Shown: positions 24,267 through 32,866 of the stretch, piece after piece
Position numbering within the stretch: position 1 is the stretch's first letter
Layout of the letters: each line of letters opens with the position of its first letter
Source of the DNA: DUMC01 sp035362115
GTDB taxonomy: Bacteria > Bacillota > Clostridia > Acetivibrionales > DUMC01
DNA: 41,848 bases
Direction of reading: 5' to 3'
Assembly (NCBI GenBank): GCA_035362115.1
Contig: DAOSDD010000005.1
Coordinates: 1 to 41,848 of the forward strand
Translations under genes and position numbers: made by a program
The notes under the pieces: model-generated
What the model saw: the letters and a program-made list of their open reading frames with translations, nothing else
Told to the model about the DNA's origin: nothing
Database searches by the model: none

Positions 24267-25730
24267 CTAAAAAACAAATTCATTTTTCTCAGTAAGTTCC
24301 TTTGACTTTTCTATTAACTCACTCAGAATGTCAATCATACTTTCTGAAAGCTTTTTAGCCTCTTCTGTCGCTTTTATGGTAGCTTCACGGTTACCGGCAT
24401 TTATACTGTTTATTACTACATTGCCTGTGTTATGAAACCCGTGATGTATATCCTCTATCTTATTCCAACTATTTAATATTTCAGGATGAGAAGGCTTTAC
24501 AGAGTAGTAGAAATGACCGAAACTGCAGTTATGGTCATTTGTCTGAAGAGGTCTTATTTCCATGGCTTCGACCATAGATTCAAGCTCTGAAACCCACCTT
24601 TTATGGTTCTTAATTGCTTCTTCAATAAACTCTGAAAATTTCTCGTTGGGAATGCTGTATAATCTGTCAAGTATAATTTCCCCACACTTCTTTGTTGCAT
24701 CATCCAAATTATTTTCCAGTATCAACATAGCTTCAGATAAGTTTTCCATATCCTTGCCAGTAGATTCCAGTGAAGATGAATGGATGCGAAGTTCTCCGGA
24801 CATTAGGGTAAGACTGTTCATGAAATTTGTAAGTTCCTCAAGAGATGATGTAATTTCTTCGCTTACAGCACTTATATTTTCCAGGCTTGATGCAATACCT
24901 GTAATGGATTGGTTGCTGGATTCTATTGACGACATCATTTTTGCAATGGAAGTATTAATATTTGTCAGGGAATCGGCAGTATGTTCAATGCTTTCGGAAC
25001 TTTTAGCCGAATTATTATATATATCATTTACAATATTGCCTATAGATGTAAGCAGATTTTTTGTTGAGTCAGATAGTTTGCGGATCTCTTCAGCTACTAC
25101 GGAGAATCCCCTGCCGGCTTCTCCAGCCCTTGCAGCTTCAATAGATGCATTAAAAGCAAGAAGGTTTGTCTGATCTGATATTTCATAAATTCCATCAACA
25201 ATCTCTTTCATACTATCAAGGGATTCCTGCAGGATTTTAAAATCATCTTTCATAGATTGAGAGTATACGAGAGCATTTTTAGTATCTATAGAAATCTGAT
25301 TAACTACATTCCGATTATCGGTCGTGTTCTCCTTGAGCTGATTTGCTCTTAATGTGATGTTTTCAATGGAGTATGCAATTTCAGTATTGGCATTTGTTAT
25401 TTCGGTTGCTGAAGCAAGGGAACTCTCTGATGACTTATGCACATCAAATGACATATTATTTATTTTTGAACCTATATTATTAACTTTTTCACCGAAGAAT
25501 TTCATTTTCAAATCGAAACTGCTTGTTAAAAAAGCAGCCTTAAAAATATCTTCAAAGATAGATACAAGTTTTTCCCTGCCTTTTTCGAGACGGTCAAAAA
25601 TTAATGGAATATCCCTTTGCCAATTACCTTTAAACTTTTTGTTTACATTGTAATTTTGATCATTATTTGTACATTCCATCGCGCGGATTATTTTCTGGAT
25701 CGGTTCATATTTTTTTCTACTATAAATCAT
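24267..25730 (-). CDS. soluble methyl-accepting chemotaxis protein with C-terminal CZB domain
   Basis: A 487-residue chemoreceptor without any membrane segment, so it should be cytoplasmic. The MCP signalling domain covers about 80-340, with the hairpin tip text NASIEAARAGEAGRGFSVV and EEIRKLSDST. The C-terminus is a chemoreceptor zinc-binding (CZB) domain: H376 in NHKRWV, C402 in the HNCSFGHFYYS core, and histidines in the EDIHHGFHNTG stretch (430, 433) supply the 3-His/1-Cys site. CZB receptors respond to zinc or oxidants such as hypochlorite. The N-terminal 75 residues are not recognised. ATG at 25730 follows AAGGGGTG on the minus strand. No other chemotaxis genes are in the window. Confidence 0.92.
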   Translation of the reverse strand: MIYSRKKYEPIQKIIRAMECTNNDQNYNVNKKFKGNWQRDIPLIFDRLEKGREKLVSIFEDIFKAAFLTSSFDLKMKFFGEKVNNIGSKINNMSFDVHKSSESSLASATEITNANTEIAYSIENITLRANQLKENTTDNRNVVNQISIDTKNALVYSQSMKDDFKILQESLDSMKEIVDGIYEISDQTNLLAFNASIEAARAGEAGRGFSVVAEEIRKLSDSTKNLLTSIGNIVNDIYNNSAKSSESIEHTADSLTNINTSIAKMMSSIESSNQSITGIASSLENISAVSEEITSSLEELTNFMNSLTLMSGELRIHSSSLESTGKDMENLSEAMLILENNLDDATKKCGEIILDRLYSIPNEKFSEFIEEAIKNHKRWVSELESMVEAMEIRPLQTNDHNCSFGHFYYSVKPSHPEILNSWNKIEDIHHGFHNTGNVVINSINAGNREATIKATEEAKKLSESMIDILSELIEKSKELTEKNEFVF

Positions 25731-25975
25731 TTTCTACACCCCTTATTATTTATCGGATTAACAGTTAACAACTTTATATAAAAATGTAAAAAAAACGAGA
25801 TAAATAGTTCTGTATGTTTATAATAACTCTATCGACTTTTTTCGCTATTTTTTTCAAAAAATATTTTAAATAATATAAGGCTGTGGTAAAATGAAATAAG
25901 ATACAATAAAACAATATAAGTGATATTGAATCATTTATATGCATGCCAAAATATAGAAAAGGGGGATATAAGGCC

Positions 25976-26428
25976 ATGTGGAAAGAATTTAAACAATTCG
26001 CAGTAAAAGGGAACATAATTGATATGGCAATGGGTATAATTATCGGTTCTGCATTTAGTAAAATTGTAAGCTCTCTGGTAAATGATATGATTATGCCGAT
26101 TTTCAGTTTGATTATTGGAAGAATTGATTTCACCAACCTATTTATAGCACTGGATGGCAAACACTATGAGAAGCTTGGGGATGCAAAAGAAGCTGCAGTT
26201 TCAACAATTAATTATGGAATGTTTATATCAGCTATCATTGATTTTTTAATTATTGCATTTTCCTTATTCCTGATAATAAGAAATGTTAATAAATTAAAAA
26301 AGAAAGAAGAGGCACCGCCTGCAGAGCCTACAGCAAAGGTTTGTCCATATTGCCAAAGCACTATATCAATAAAAGCTACAAGGTGCCCTCAATGTACCTC
26401 TGAGCTTGTAGAAACAATGAAGGTTTGA
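25976..26428 (+). CDS. mscL: large-conductance mechanosensitive channel MscL with C-terminal zinc ribbon
   Basis: Homopentameric membrane channel that opens on hypo-osmotic shock. The N-terminal KEFKQFAVKGNIIDMAMG and IIIGSAFSKIVSSLVNDMI are classic MscL; helix 2 follows near residues 80-100 (YGMFISAIIDFLIIAFSLF), then a KKKEEAPP linker. Instead of ending there, the 150-residue protein continues with CPYC (C123, C126) and CPQC (C137, C140), a complete four-cysteine zinc ribbon in the cytoplasm. ATG at 25976 follows AAAGGGGGA at 25957-25965 and puts the amphipathic N-terminal helix at the start; an earlier in-frame ATG at 25943 would add 11 residues not seen in MscL. Confidence 0.95.
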   Translation: MWKEFKQFAVKGNIIDMAMGIIIGSAFSKIVSSLVNDMIMPIFSLIIGRIDFTNLFIALDGKHYEKLGDAKEAAVSTINYGMFISAIIDFLIIAFSLFLIIRNVNKLKKKEEAPPAEPTAKVCPYCQSTISIKATRCPQCTSELVETMKV

Positions 26429-26450
26429 TTTTTAAGTATATATGAGGTTA

Positions 26451-26492
26451 CAGGATATACTTGACTATTTTATGGGTGTATCCTGTTGCTTT
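26451..26492 (+). terminator. probable terminator after mscL
   Basis: CAGGATATAC (26451-26460) pairs with GTGTATCCTG (26476-26485), ten pairs including one G-U, then TTGCTTT. Confidence 0.6.
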
Positions 26493-26580
26493 ATGCAATA
26501 TCAATTCAATGTAAAATCAACATCATTAGCCAAAACCTGGTATTTCTTAATGTATTTAGATACAGGCTCCATTATTTACC

Positions 26581-26657
26581 TCCGTTTTGTCTCTCCGTTC
26601 TGACTCTCCGTTTTGGCTCTCCATTTTGGCTCTCTATTCTGGCTTCCATTTTGCAGC
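26581..26657. repeat. 13-bp tandem repeat, about six copies
   Basis: Units of the form TCCGTTTTGGCTC repeat six times with small changes (one unit is 12 bases). One strand is almost pure pyrimidine with G, so it could adopt unusual structure. It lies in non-coding DNA. Confidence 0.85.
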
Positions 26658-26774
26658 TATACACCTGCATACAATTTCAAAAAGCCAACAAATTATAGCT
26701 GAATTAAATTATTTAGTAACAGGCACTGGTTAATTATAACACTAATTTTGCAAAAAGTTAACAGTTTACGGAAA

Positions 26775-26834
26775 ATATCAACATATTTAAACTATATCAA
26801 TACTTTTGAATAGACAAATAAATTCTATTATGAT
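26775..26834 (+). promoter_or_regulatory. activator-type promoter of the amidohydrolase gene
   Basis: ATATCAAC (26775) and ATATCAAT (26794) are 19 bases apart, and the second stands just before a TTGAAT -35 (26806-26811); TATGAT at 26829-26834 is the -10 with a 17-base spacer. The stretch from 26794 to 26817 is nearly identical to the one upstream of the permease operon at 30603. Confidence 0.7.
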
Positions 26835-26896
26835 AGCTTATATTTGCAGGGAAAAGTTGCAGCAAGCTTTAATATGATTACAGGGGGAATATATAA

Positions 26897-27976
26897 ATGG
26901 ATTTCAACAGTAACACTAAAATCATAGATAGTCATGTGCATATCAGAAGTTTAAAGAGTATGGAATTTCTCTATAATTATTTAAAAAACTATAACCTGAA
27001 AAAAATAAATATTGTAAGTTTGGCATGTAAAGATCAAAGTGAAATAGCGCAAAATCTTTTATGTGCGTTATTTAAACTGCTGCATCCTAAAAGTGTATAT
27101 GCTTACGGCTCATTAATGTACCCGTACTACCCGCTGGATGAAAAAATACCGTATAATTATAACCTTGTTGAGCAGGTTAAAACATTAATGAATATGGGGT
27201 TCGACGGCATTAAGATGCTGGAAGGAAAGCCTACCTTGAGGAAGAAGATAGGTATACCACTGGATTCTCCCATTTTTGATGATTACTATTCATATCTTGA
27301 AGAACAAGAGATACCAATAGTATTCCATACAGCAGATCCCGAAACTTTCTGGGACAGGGAAACTGCACCTGAATTCTCTTTTGAGCAGGGTTGGTTTTAT
27401 GGTGATGGCACATTCCCGGGAAAAGAGACTATATACAATGAAATTGACGGGATATTGAGTAAATTTCCAAAGTTAAGGGTAACCTTTGCTCATTTTTATT
27501 TTCTATCAAATTACATAGAGAGAGCGGAAGCATTTCTTAATAAGTGGAAAAATGTAAGCCTTGATATTACGCCGGGTCGTGAAATGTATGATAATTTCTC
27601 AAGGAAACCATCAGAATGGAAAGCTTTCTTTACTAAATATCAGGACAGGATTGTCTTTGGAACTGATATGGAAGACAGTATGTTCCAGGGAGGTCCTTCA
27701 GATATAATAAATACAATTAGGAGATTTCTTGAGACGGGTGATAAATTTCATAATTGGGGTTTTGAAATAAACGGACTGGCCCTTGATAAAAATGTTATTG
27801 ACAAAATTTATTATAAAAACTTTGAATCCTATGCTGGAAGCAATCCAAAAATGGTAAATACTAAAAGACTGCTTGATGAGTGCAGGAGAATAAAGGGTAT
27901 AGCACTAGAAAGTCCGGCTTTAAGCACAGTAGTTCCTGAAATAAATAAAATAATTGAAAATATAACGAGTCGATAG
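26897..27976 (+). CDS. amidohydrolase family (TIM-barrel) protein
   Basis: A 359-residue metal-dependent hydrolase or decarboxylase of the amidohydrolase-2 type. Metal ligands are visible: D11-x-H13-x-H15 in IIDSHVHI, a histidine in IVFHTAD near residue 144, one in TFAHFYF near 199 and an aspartate in VFGTDME near 256. The central GFDGIKMLEGKP supplies a lysine sometimes used as ligand. The substrate is unknown; such enzymes act on sugar lactones, uronates or aromatic acids. ATG at 26897 follows CAGGGGGAA. Its promoter shares an element with the permease operon downstream, so a role in the same carbohydrate pathway is likely, which is inference. Confidence 0.88.
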   Translation: MDFNSNTKIIDSHVHIRSLKSMEFLYNYLKNYNLKKINIVSLACKDQSEIAQNLLCALFKLLHPKSVYAYGSLMYPYYPLDEKIPYNYNLVEQVKTLMNMGFDGIKMLEGKPTLRKKIGIPLDSPIFDDYYSYLEEQEIPIVFHTADPETFWDRETAPEFSFEQGWFYGDGTFPGKETIYNEIDGILSKFPKLRVTFAHFYFLSNYIERAEAFLNKWKNVSLDITPGREMYDNFSRKPSEWKAFFTKYQDRIVFGTDMEDSMFQGGPSDIINTIRRFLETGDKFHNWGFEINGLALDKNVIDKIYYKNFESYAGSNPKMVNTKRLLDECRRIKGIALESPALSTVVPEINKIIENITSR

Positions 27977-28133
27977 ATGTCCCCCACCTCTACTGATGCG
28001 TTATAAAATAAACCGATTATAGGCTATTATATTAATACCGGATAATATTGAAATATATTTCGTATATAGGATCATATTATTGCATTTTGATGTAAAACAC
28101 ATAATTAACTAGGATTCTAAGGAGACGACAGAA

Positions 28134-28826
28134 ATGGATAAAAATGATAAAAAAAGCAATACACTTAAATTTAAAAAATATTTAAACTCTCTTTCAATAA
28201 AGTTTATTGTTTGTACTGCTGCAGTTACACTTATTTCAGTTTTGTCCATAGGATTATTTTCTTTTTTGTATATCAGCAATAGCATAAATGAGGAAATTAC
28301 ACGTTATAATACTCAGCGTTTGAACTATGTTAAGGAAACAGTAGACAATAGGGTGTTTGGCAAAACGCTTAATATTCTATCCGGGCTTTTGGTAAAGAAC
28401 GAGTTTAATGAATTGTTATATTATTACCTGCAGCATCCAAAAACCAATAATTTAACTAAGGTTAACTCAGTTATGACAATTCTAAAAGATAAAGCACTTA
28501 CAAACAGCGATATATTATCTTCAGTATCAATTTATTATAAAAACAACGATATTGTAATATCCTCATCAAGTGGAATTAAATATCTGAATGATACAAATAA
28601 GAATCTGCCTTTCGATGATGAGTGGATCGATATTTTTGATGATATGAGAAAAAGCAATAAAGGAAGGAATCAAAATGTTATATGGATTCCCACAAGAGAA
28701 ACTCCATGTTCATATGGCTACACAGCAAATGAATATAATATATCACTTATTGGAAAGTTTCCGCAAAATTATGTCCAGGAGGGTTATGATTCCTTAGTGT
28801 GTTTGAATATCAGCGAAAAAGTATAA
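28134..28826 (+). CDS. membrane-bound AraC-type regulator, N-terminal part (broken by frameshift)
   Basis: The first 230 residues of what should be one regulator of about 800 residues. A basic cytoplasmic start is followed by a membrane segment (FIVCTAAVTLISVLSIGLFSF split near residue 24-46) and the first part of an extracytoplasmic sensor region (VSIYYKNNDIVISSS). The frame stops at 28826 in NISEKV. The protein sense continues without loss in the next reading frame at AGT ATA AGG AAT (28820 onward), so a single missing A in the A5 run at 28816-28820 explains the break. Alone, this fragment has a membrane anchor and part of a sensor but no DNA-binding domain. ATG at 28134 follows AAGGAGACGA. 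Sequencing or assembly error is possible. Confidence 0.85.
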   Translation: MDKNDKKSNTLKFKKYLNSLSIKFIVCTAAVTLISVLSIGLFSFLYISNSINEEITRYNTQRLNYVKETVDNRVFGKTLNILSGLLVKNEFNELLYYYLQHPKTNNLTKVNSVMTILKDKALTNSDILSSVSIYYKNNDIVISSSSGIKYLNDTNKNLPFDDEWIDIFDDMRKSNKGRNQNVIWIPTRETPCSYGYTANEYNISLIGKFPQNYVQEGYDSLVCLNISEKV

Positions 28827-30529
28827 GGAATACAATAAATGATATTGTAAAAGATGATGAAATAAATGTTTTAATAGTTGACAGCAAAGGCAATGTAATG
28901 TCTGATAATAATGGAAAAAGTATTTGCTCAGATATAAGTAATAGTGGTATTTTTAATGTTGTGAACCAGGATTCCGGAGAGCATGATATAGAGACTAAAT
29001 CATTGATAGAAATTGATGGAATAGAAACTGTAATTTCATCAGTAAAATCAGATTACTGCGGCTGGTATTACATTCTTATGGCTCCCTCGTCTGTATACTT
29101 TCAAAAAACGGTTATTGCAAGAAAGATAATATTCACATTATGTGTAATAATATTTTTTGTTTTACTTTTTGTAGTAATGTTGATTTCTGTAAAACTAACA
29201 TACCCCTTTAACAGGATATTAACAAATGCAAAAAATGTGTTGGGTGAAAAGCGCAGTGAAGTTTATAGAAATGAATTATTATGCATTAATGATGCATTAA
29301 ACATGCTGTCGCAAAAAACAAATGTTCAGGAACAGATTTTAAATGGCAATAGAGATTTGGTAAGGCAGACTTTCTTTTTAAATTTAATGAGTGGGCAGAA
29401 ATTTAATGATAATGATATAGAAAAGACACTGGAATTTTTAGACCAGGACATGAGTCTTCCTTACTTCACAGTTGCAATCATACAGAATAATATGTTTGCT
29501 AAAGCTGATTCCCTGTTTAATAAAATTGAAAATGATATATACCATTATATAGATAATAGAGAATATGATTATATAAATAGGGATTTGAATATTATTTATA
29601 TAAAATACAATGAGCATCATATATCACTGATTATTAACCACTTAATACCTTCACCTAAAATTGCTGCTGATTTTGTTAATAACTTAAAAGAATACATTGA
29701 AAAAAGATTTGATGCGATCCTGCATTACAGTATTGGAACTGTTTGCAATAAAATTAATCAGATTGACAGATCATTTTACGACGCTTATGATGCATTAGCC
29801 TACTCATCCATTTATCCCACAATAAGGATTTTTGAGCATGATATAACCAAGAAATGGGATAAGAACAATAACTTAGAGTACGGATATATTGATAGCTTTG
29901 TTAAAAGTCTGAACGAATATAGACTGGACAACTGCAAACAATATTTGTATATTATTATGAACAATGTGATTGAGGAACATTTATCATATAAAACATATAA
30001 AAGTATTATTAATGAAATAATACTATCAATAGAAAAACTTGTAATAAACACTAAAATTGACCTGAGCGAAATATTTAGTGTTTCAATAGCTGAACAGGTA
30101 GAATCTCAATACTATATTATTGATGTATTCAAAACTATTGAATGTATATTGGGTAAAATTCTTGATCATATTGTATCTCAGCATTCCAGTCTTAATTCTG
30201 TATATGTGGCAGAGGCAAAAAAGTTCATAGATGAGTATTATTATAAGGACATTTCCATTCAGGATATAGCTGATAAACTGAATATCAGCAGACACCATCT
30301 GTGCCGTGTTTTCAAAGAAACCACCGCTAACACTCTTTTAAATTACATTACTGAAGTAAGGATGAATAAAGCCAGGGAGTTATTAGCTGAAGGCAAACTC
30401 CCAATAAATGATATTGCAAAGGAAATTGGCTTTAATAACACTACTTATTTTAATAAAAAATTCAAGCAAAATTTCGGTGTTACACCAACACAGTATCAGA
30501 GTAATGTTAGCTGTGAAAAGACGGTATAG
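28799..30529 (+). CDS. membrane-bound AraC-type regulator, C-terminal part (broken by frameshift)
   Basis: The 576-residue continuation of the regulator begun at 28134. True continuity starts near 28820 (SIRNTINDIVKDDEINVLIVD); the upstream codons, from GTG at 28799, are out of frame with the ancestral protein. It finishes the extracytoplasmic sensor, crosses the membrane once (FTLCVIIFFVLLFVVMLI, near residue 115), has a cytoplasmic region of about 340 residues and ends in an AraC double helix-turn-helix (DISIQDIADKLNISRHHLCR, then IAKEIGFNNTTYFNKKFKQ). An AGGAGGG at 28777-28783 precedes the GTG by 15 bases, so separate translation is conceivable. Probable role: activation of the amidohydrolase and permease operons that flank it and share an upstream element. 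Confidence 0.85.
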   Translation: MFEYQRKSIRNTINDIVKDDEINVLIVDSKGNVMSDNNGKSICSDISNSGIFNVVNQDSGEHDIETKSLIEIDGIETVISSVKSDYCGWYYILMAPSSVYFQKTVIARKIIFTLCVIIFFVLLFVVMLISVKLTYPFNRILTNAKNVLGEKRSEVYRNELLCINDALNMLSQKTNVQEQILNGNRDLVRQTFFLNLMSGQKFNDNDIEKTLEFLDQDMSLPYFTVAIIQNNMFAKADSLFNKIENDIYHYIDNREYDYINRDLNIIYIKYNEHHISLIINHLIPSPKIAADFVNNLKEYIEKRFDAILHYSIGTVCNKINQIDRSFYDAYDALAYSSIYPTIRIFEHDITKKWDKNNNLEYGYIDSFVKSLNEYRLDNCKQYLYIIMNNVIEEHLSYKTYKSIINEIILSIEKLVINTKIDLSEIFSVSIAEQVESQYYIIDVFKTIECILGKILDHIVSQHSSLNSVYVAEAKKFIDEYYYKDISIQDIADKLNISRHHLCRVFKETTANTLLNYITEVRMNKARELLAEGKLPINDIAKEIGFNNTTYFNKKFKQNFGVTPTQYQSNVSCEKTV

Positions 30530-30540
30530 TACCTTAATAG

Positions 30541-30644
30541 ATATCAATATCATTCAAGCATATCAATAAAGTTTAATATGTATTAATCAATACATTTGAA
30601 TTATATCAATTATTTTGAATAGACAACTGCGTAAATCGTATGTT
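30541..30644 (+). promoter_or_regulatory. activator-type promoter of the LplB permease operon
   Basis: ATATCAAT boxes lie at 30541, 30560 (19 bases apart) and 30603. The last is next to a TTGAAT -35 (30615-30620) with a TATGTT -10 at 30639-30644 (18-base spacer). The block from 30602 matches that upstream of the amidohydrolase gene almost base for base through TTTTGAATAGACAA. Confidence 0.7.
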
Positions 30645-30713
30645 AGCATTGAGTCATAAAATATACCGGGCAAAAAATGGTATAAAGTTATTATTAAAGA
30701 AAGAGGCGAGATT

Positions 30714-31712
30714 GTGAACCCTTCAAAAGTTACTGCTTCAGCTTCAGATATTAAATATGGAAAGAAGCTTTCAGGTAAAAACTCAAAATCTTGTAAAAAT
30801 TCAAAAGTCTCTAAATATTTCAGCGAATGTGCCGATAACTATCAGCTTGTTCTAATGTTTTTACCTGTTATTATATGCCTGGCATTGTTTAGTTATGCAC
30901 CAATGTACGGCCTTGTCATTGCATTTAAAGATTTTCAACTGCTAAAGGGTATTTCAGGAAGTGAATGGGTAGGTCTTGAGAACTTCAGAAAGCTGCTTAT
31001 CACGCCCAGTTTTCATGAAGTGTTTAGAAATACAGTAGTAATAAGTTTACTAAGAATACTATTTGGGTTTCCTGCTCCAATTATTTTGTCTATATTACTT
31101 AATGAAATATATCATAATACCTATAAAAAAATAGTGCAGACGATAAGCTATCTGCCCCACTTTCTTTCATGGGTTGTTCTGGGTGGATTATTCATGCAGG
31201 TGCTATCACCTTCCGGTGGGTTAGTAAATCAGGTAATAACTGCATTTGGAGGGAAGCCCATATATTTTCTGGCAGATCCGAATTATTTTATAGGTATGCT
31301 GATAGCTACAGGAATATGGCAAAGTGCAGGCTGGGGAACAATTATATACCTAGCTGCAATAACATCAATTAATACTGAGCTGTACGAAGCAGCTGTTGTT
31401 GATGGTGCTACCAGATTTAAGCAAATAATACATATTACCTTGCCATCAATAGCACCTACTATTACCATATTGTTCATACTGCAGATGGGAAATATTGTAA
31501 ACGCTGGTTTCGATCAGATTTATAATCTTTACAACCCTGCTGTATATAAAGTAGCAGATATTATTGATACATATATGTACAGAAAAGGTCTCATTAGCAT
31601 GCAATATAGTTTTGCCAGTGCTGCAGGTTTATTTAAAAACATTATCTCATTCATTCTTGTATTCCTTACAAACTGCGTTGTAAAGAAGTTTAATGAATAC
31701 TCGATTTGGTAA
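30714..31712 (+). CDS. polysaccharide/oligosaccharide ABC transporter permease, LplB type
   Basis: A 332-residue membrane subunit of a carbohydrate importer of the LplB/YteP class. A polar, lysine- and serine-rich N-terminus of about 45 residues precedes six helices, beginning LMFLPVIICLALFSYAPMYG. The EAA loop is ELYEAAVVDGATRFKQI, and QYSFASAAGLFKNIISFIL is typical of the family C-terminus. The start is a GTG at 30714 after AAAGAGGCGAG. It forms an operon with the YtcP-type permease and the binding protein chimera, with no ATPase gene nearby. Such systems import oligosaccharides released by lyases or hydrolases outside the cell. Confidence 0.93.
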   Translation: MNPSKVTASASDIKYGKKLSGKNSKSCKNSKVSKYFSECADNYQLVLMFLPVIICLALFSYAPMYGLVIAFKDFQLLKGISGSEWVGLENFRKLLITPSFHEVFRNTVVISLLRILFGFPAPIILSILLNEIYHNTYKKIVQTISYLPHFLSWVVLGGLFMQVLSPSGGLVNQVITAFGGKPIYFLADPNYFIGMLIATGIWQSAGWGTIIYLAAITSINTELYEAAVVDGATRFKQIIHITLPSIAPTITILFILQMGNIVNAGFDQIYNLYNPAVYKVADIIDTYMYRKGLISMQYSFASAAGLFKNIISFILVFLTNCVVKKFNEYSIW

Positions 31713-31782
31713 ATAAAAATCTGCAAATAAAAAATATGGTGAAATTACAAACACTTTTATATACTGAAAGGATGAGCTTAGC

Positions 31783-32670
31783 ATGTCACGCATATTAAAA
31801 AAAACATTGGGGGACAAGATTTTTGACGTAGTAAATTATATATTTATGTTTATATTTTGCCTTACAATATTACTCCCTTTTATTCATCTTCTTGCACAGT
31901 CCTTTGACAAGGTGGGTAACATTTCTGCTGAAGGTTTATACATATGGCCGGAAGAGTTTACCTTTGATAATTATAAAATGATTGCAAAAAACAGGTATAT
32001 ATGGAATGGTTATTATAATACATTTTTTAGAACAATTGTTGGTACCGGTATGTCATTATTCTTTACATCAATGGGAGCCTATGCATTATCGAAAAAAAGA
32101 TTTCCAAACAGGACATTCTGGACAATGGTAGTTGTGTTTACAATGTTTTTCAGCGGCGGACTTATCCCAACTTTTCTCTGGATAAAGAAACTGGGACTTC
32201 TTGATAAGAGAATGGTTCTTATACTACCTGGTCTTATTGGAGCATATAACCTGGTACTAATTAGGAACTTTTTTCAGCAGATTCCGGGAGAACTCGAAGA
32301 ATCAGCAAGAATTGATGGTGCCAGGGATTTTACAGTATTCTTAAGAATAATACTTCCTGTTTCAAAGCCGATTCTGGCAACTGTTGCTTTATGGCTGGCA
32401 GTAGGGCACTGGAATGCGTGGTTTGATTGTCTTGTTTATATAAAGGATACTAAAAAATACGTAGTGCAGGTAATACTTCAGAGAATAATTCTACAGGGTA
32501 CTCAACAGATGATGATGGATGATACAATGGTTCAAAAAGAGTATGAAAGCAGACCTGATGTAATAAAAGCTGCGTGTATTTACTTTACTACAATACCGAT
32601 ACTCTGTGTTTACCCATTCCTTCAGAAATATTTTGTTAAAGGAGTTTTCATTGGTTCGTTAAAAGGCTGA
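31783..32670 (+). CDS. polysaccharide/oligosaccharide ABC transporter permease, YtcP type
   Basis: Second permease of the importer: 295 residues, six helices, beginning with FDVVNYIFMFIFCLTILLPF and an EAA loop ELEESARIDGARDFTVF. The C-terminus has the family ending PFLQKYFVKGVFIGSLKG. ATG at 31783 follows GAAAGGATGAG at 31766-31776. The 70-base gap to the first permease suggests one transcript. Everything expected of the family is intact. Confidence 0.93.
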   Translation: MSRILKKTLGDKIFDVVNYIFMFIFCLTILLPFIHLLAQSFDKVGNISAEGLYIWPEEFTFDNYKMIAKNRYIWNGYYNTFFRTIVGTGMSLFFTSMGAYALSKKRFPNRTFWTMVVVFTMFFSGGLIPTFLWIKKLGLLDKRMVLILPGLIGAYNLVLIRNFFQQIPGELEESARIDGARDFTVFLRIILPVSKPILATVALWLAVGHWNAWFDCLVYIKDTKKYVVQVILQRIILQGTQQMMMDDTMVQKEYESRPDVIKAACIYFTTIPILCVYPFLQKYFVKGVFIGSLKG

Positions 32671-32704
32671 AGCAGGCAAACAAGGTTAAAAAGCCTTGTC
32701 AATA

Positions 32705-32734
32705 TATCAAACTTAATGATATCAAACTTAAATG
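32705..32734 (+). promoter_or_regulatory. 15-bp direct repeat upstream of the binding protein gene
   Basis: TATCAAACTTAATGA (32705-32719) is followed directly by TATCAAACTTAAATG (32720-32734). The TATCAA core resembles the ATATCAAT boxes of the two promoters of this module, so it may be another site for the same regulator. Confidence 0.4.
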
Positions 32735-32866
32735 CTCAGGATTATTTAATGTAAGTATGTCTTTAAGTACCTGACTAAGCAGAAAAAAATTAGTGCAAAT
32801 AATTAATACAAGGTTGCTTTTACAGGTGCTTTAGTATATAAAAAATATAGAAAGGGGAATATTTTA

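Larger units (their letters stand above)
26429..26896. other. 468-bp intergenic region with terminator, minisatellite and promoter
   Basis: No convincing gene. It contains a hairpin after mscL, a 13-base tandem repeat and the activator-type promoter of the amidohydrolase gene, each listed separately. A 70-codon frame at 26486 runs through the tandem repeat, has no ribosome site and looks like chance. Confidence 0.6.

Noticed and set aside
24562..25173. 203-codon open frame on the plus strand
   Set aside because: It is antisense to the chemoreceptor signalling domain, whose helical repeats readily give open complementary frames.
26486..26698. 70-codon frame through the 13-bp repeats
   Set aside because: No ribosome site, and the text follows the repeat rather than a protein pattern.
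28810..28826. Programmed -1 ribosomal frameshift in the AraC regulator gene
   Set aside because: In the zero frame the sequence reads C GAA AAA, which is not an X XXY YYZ slippery heptamer, and I see no clear downstream stem. A plain one-base loss in an A-run is simpler.
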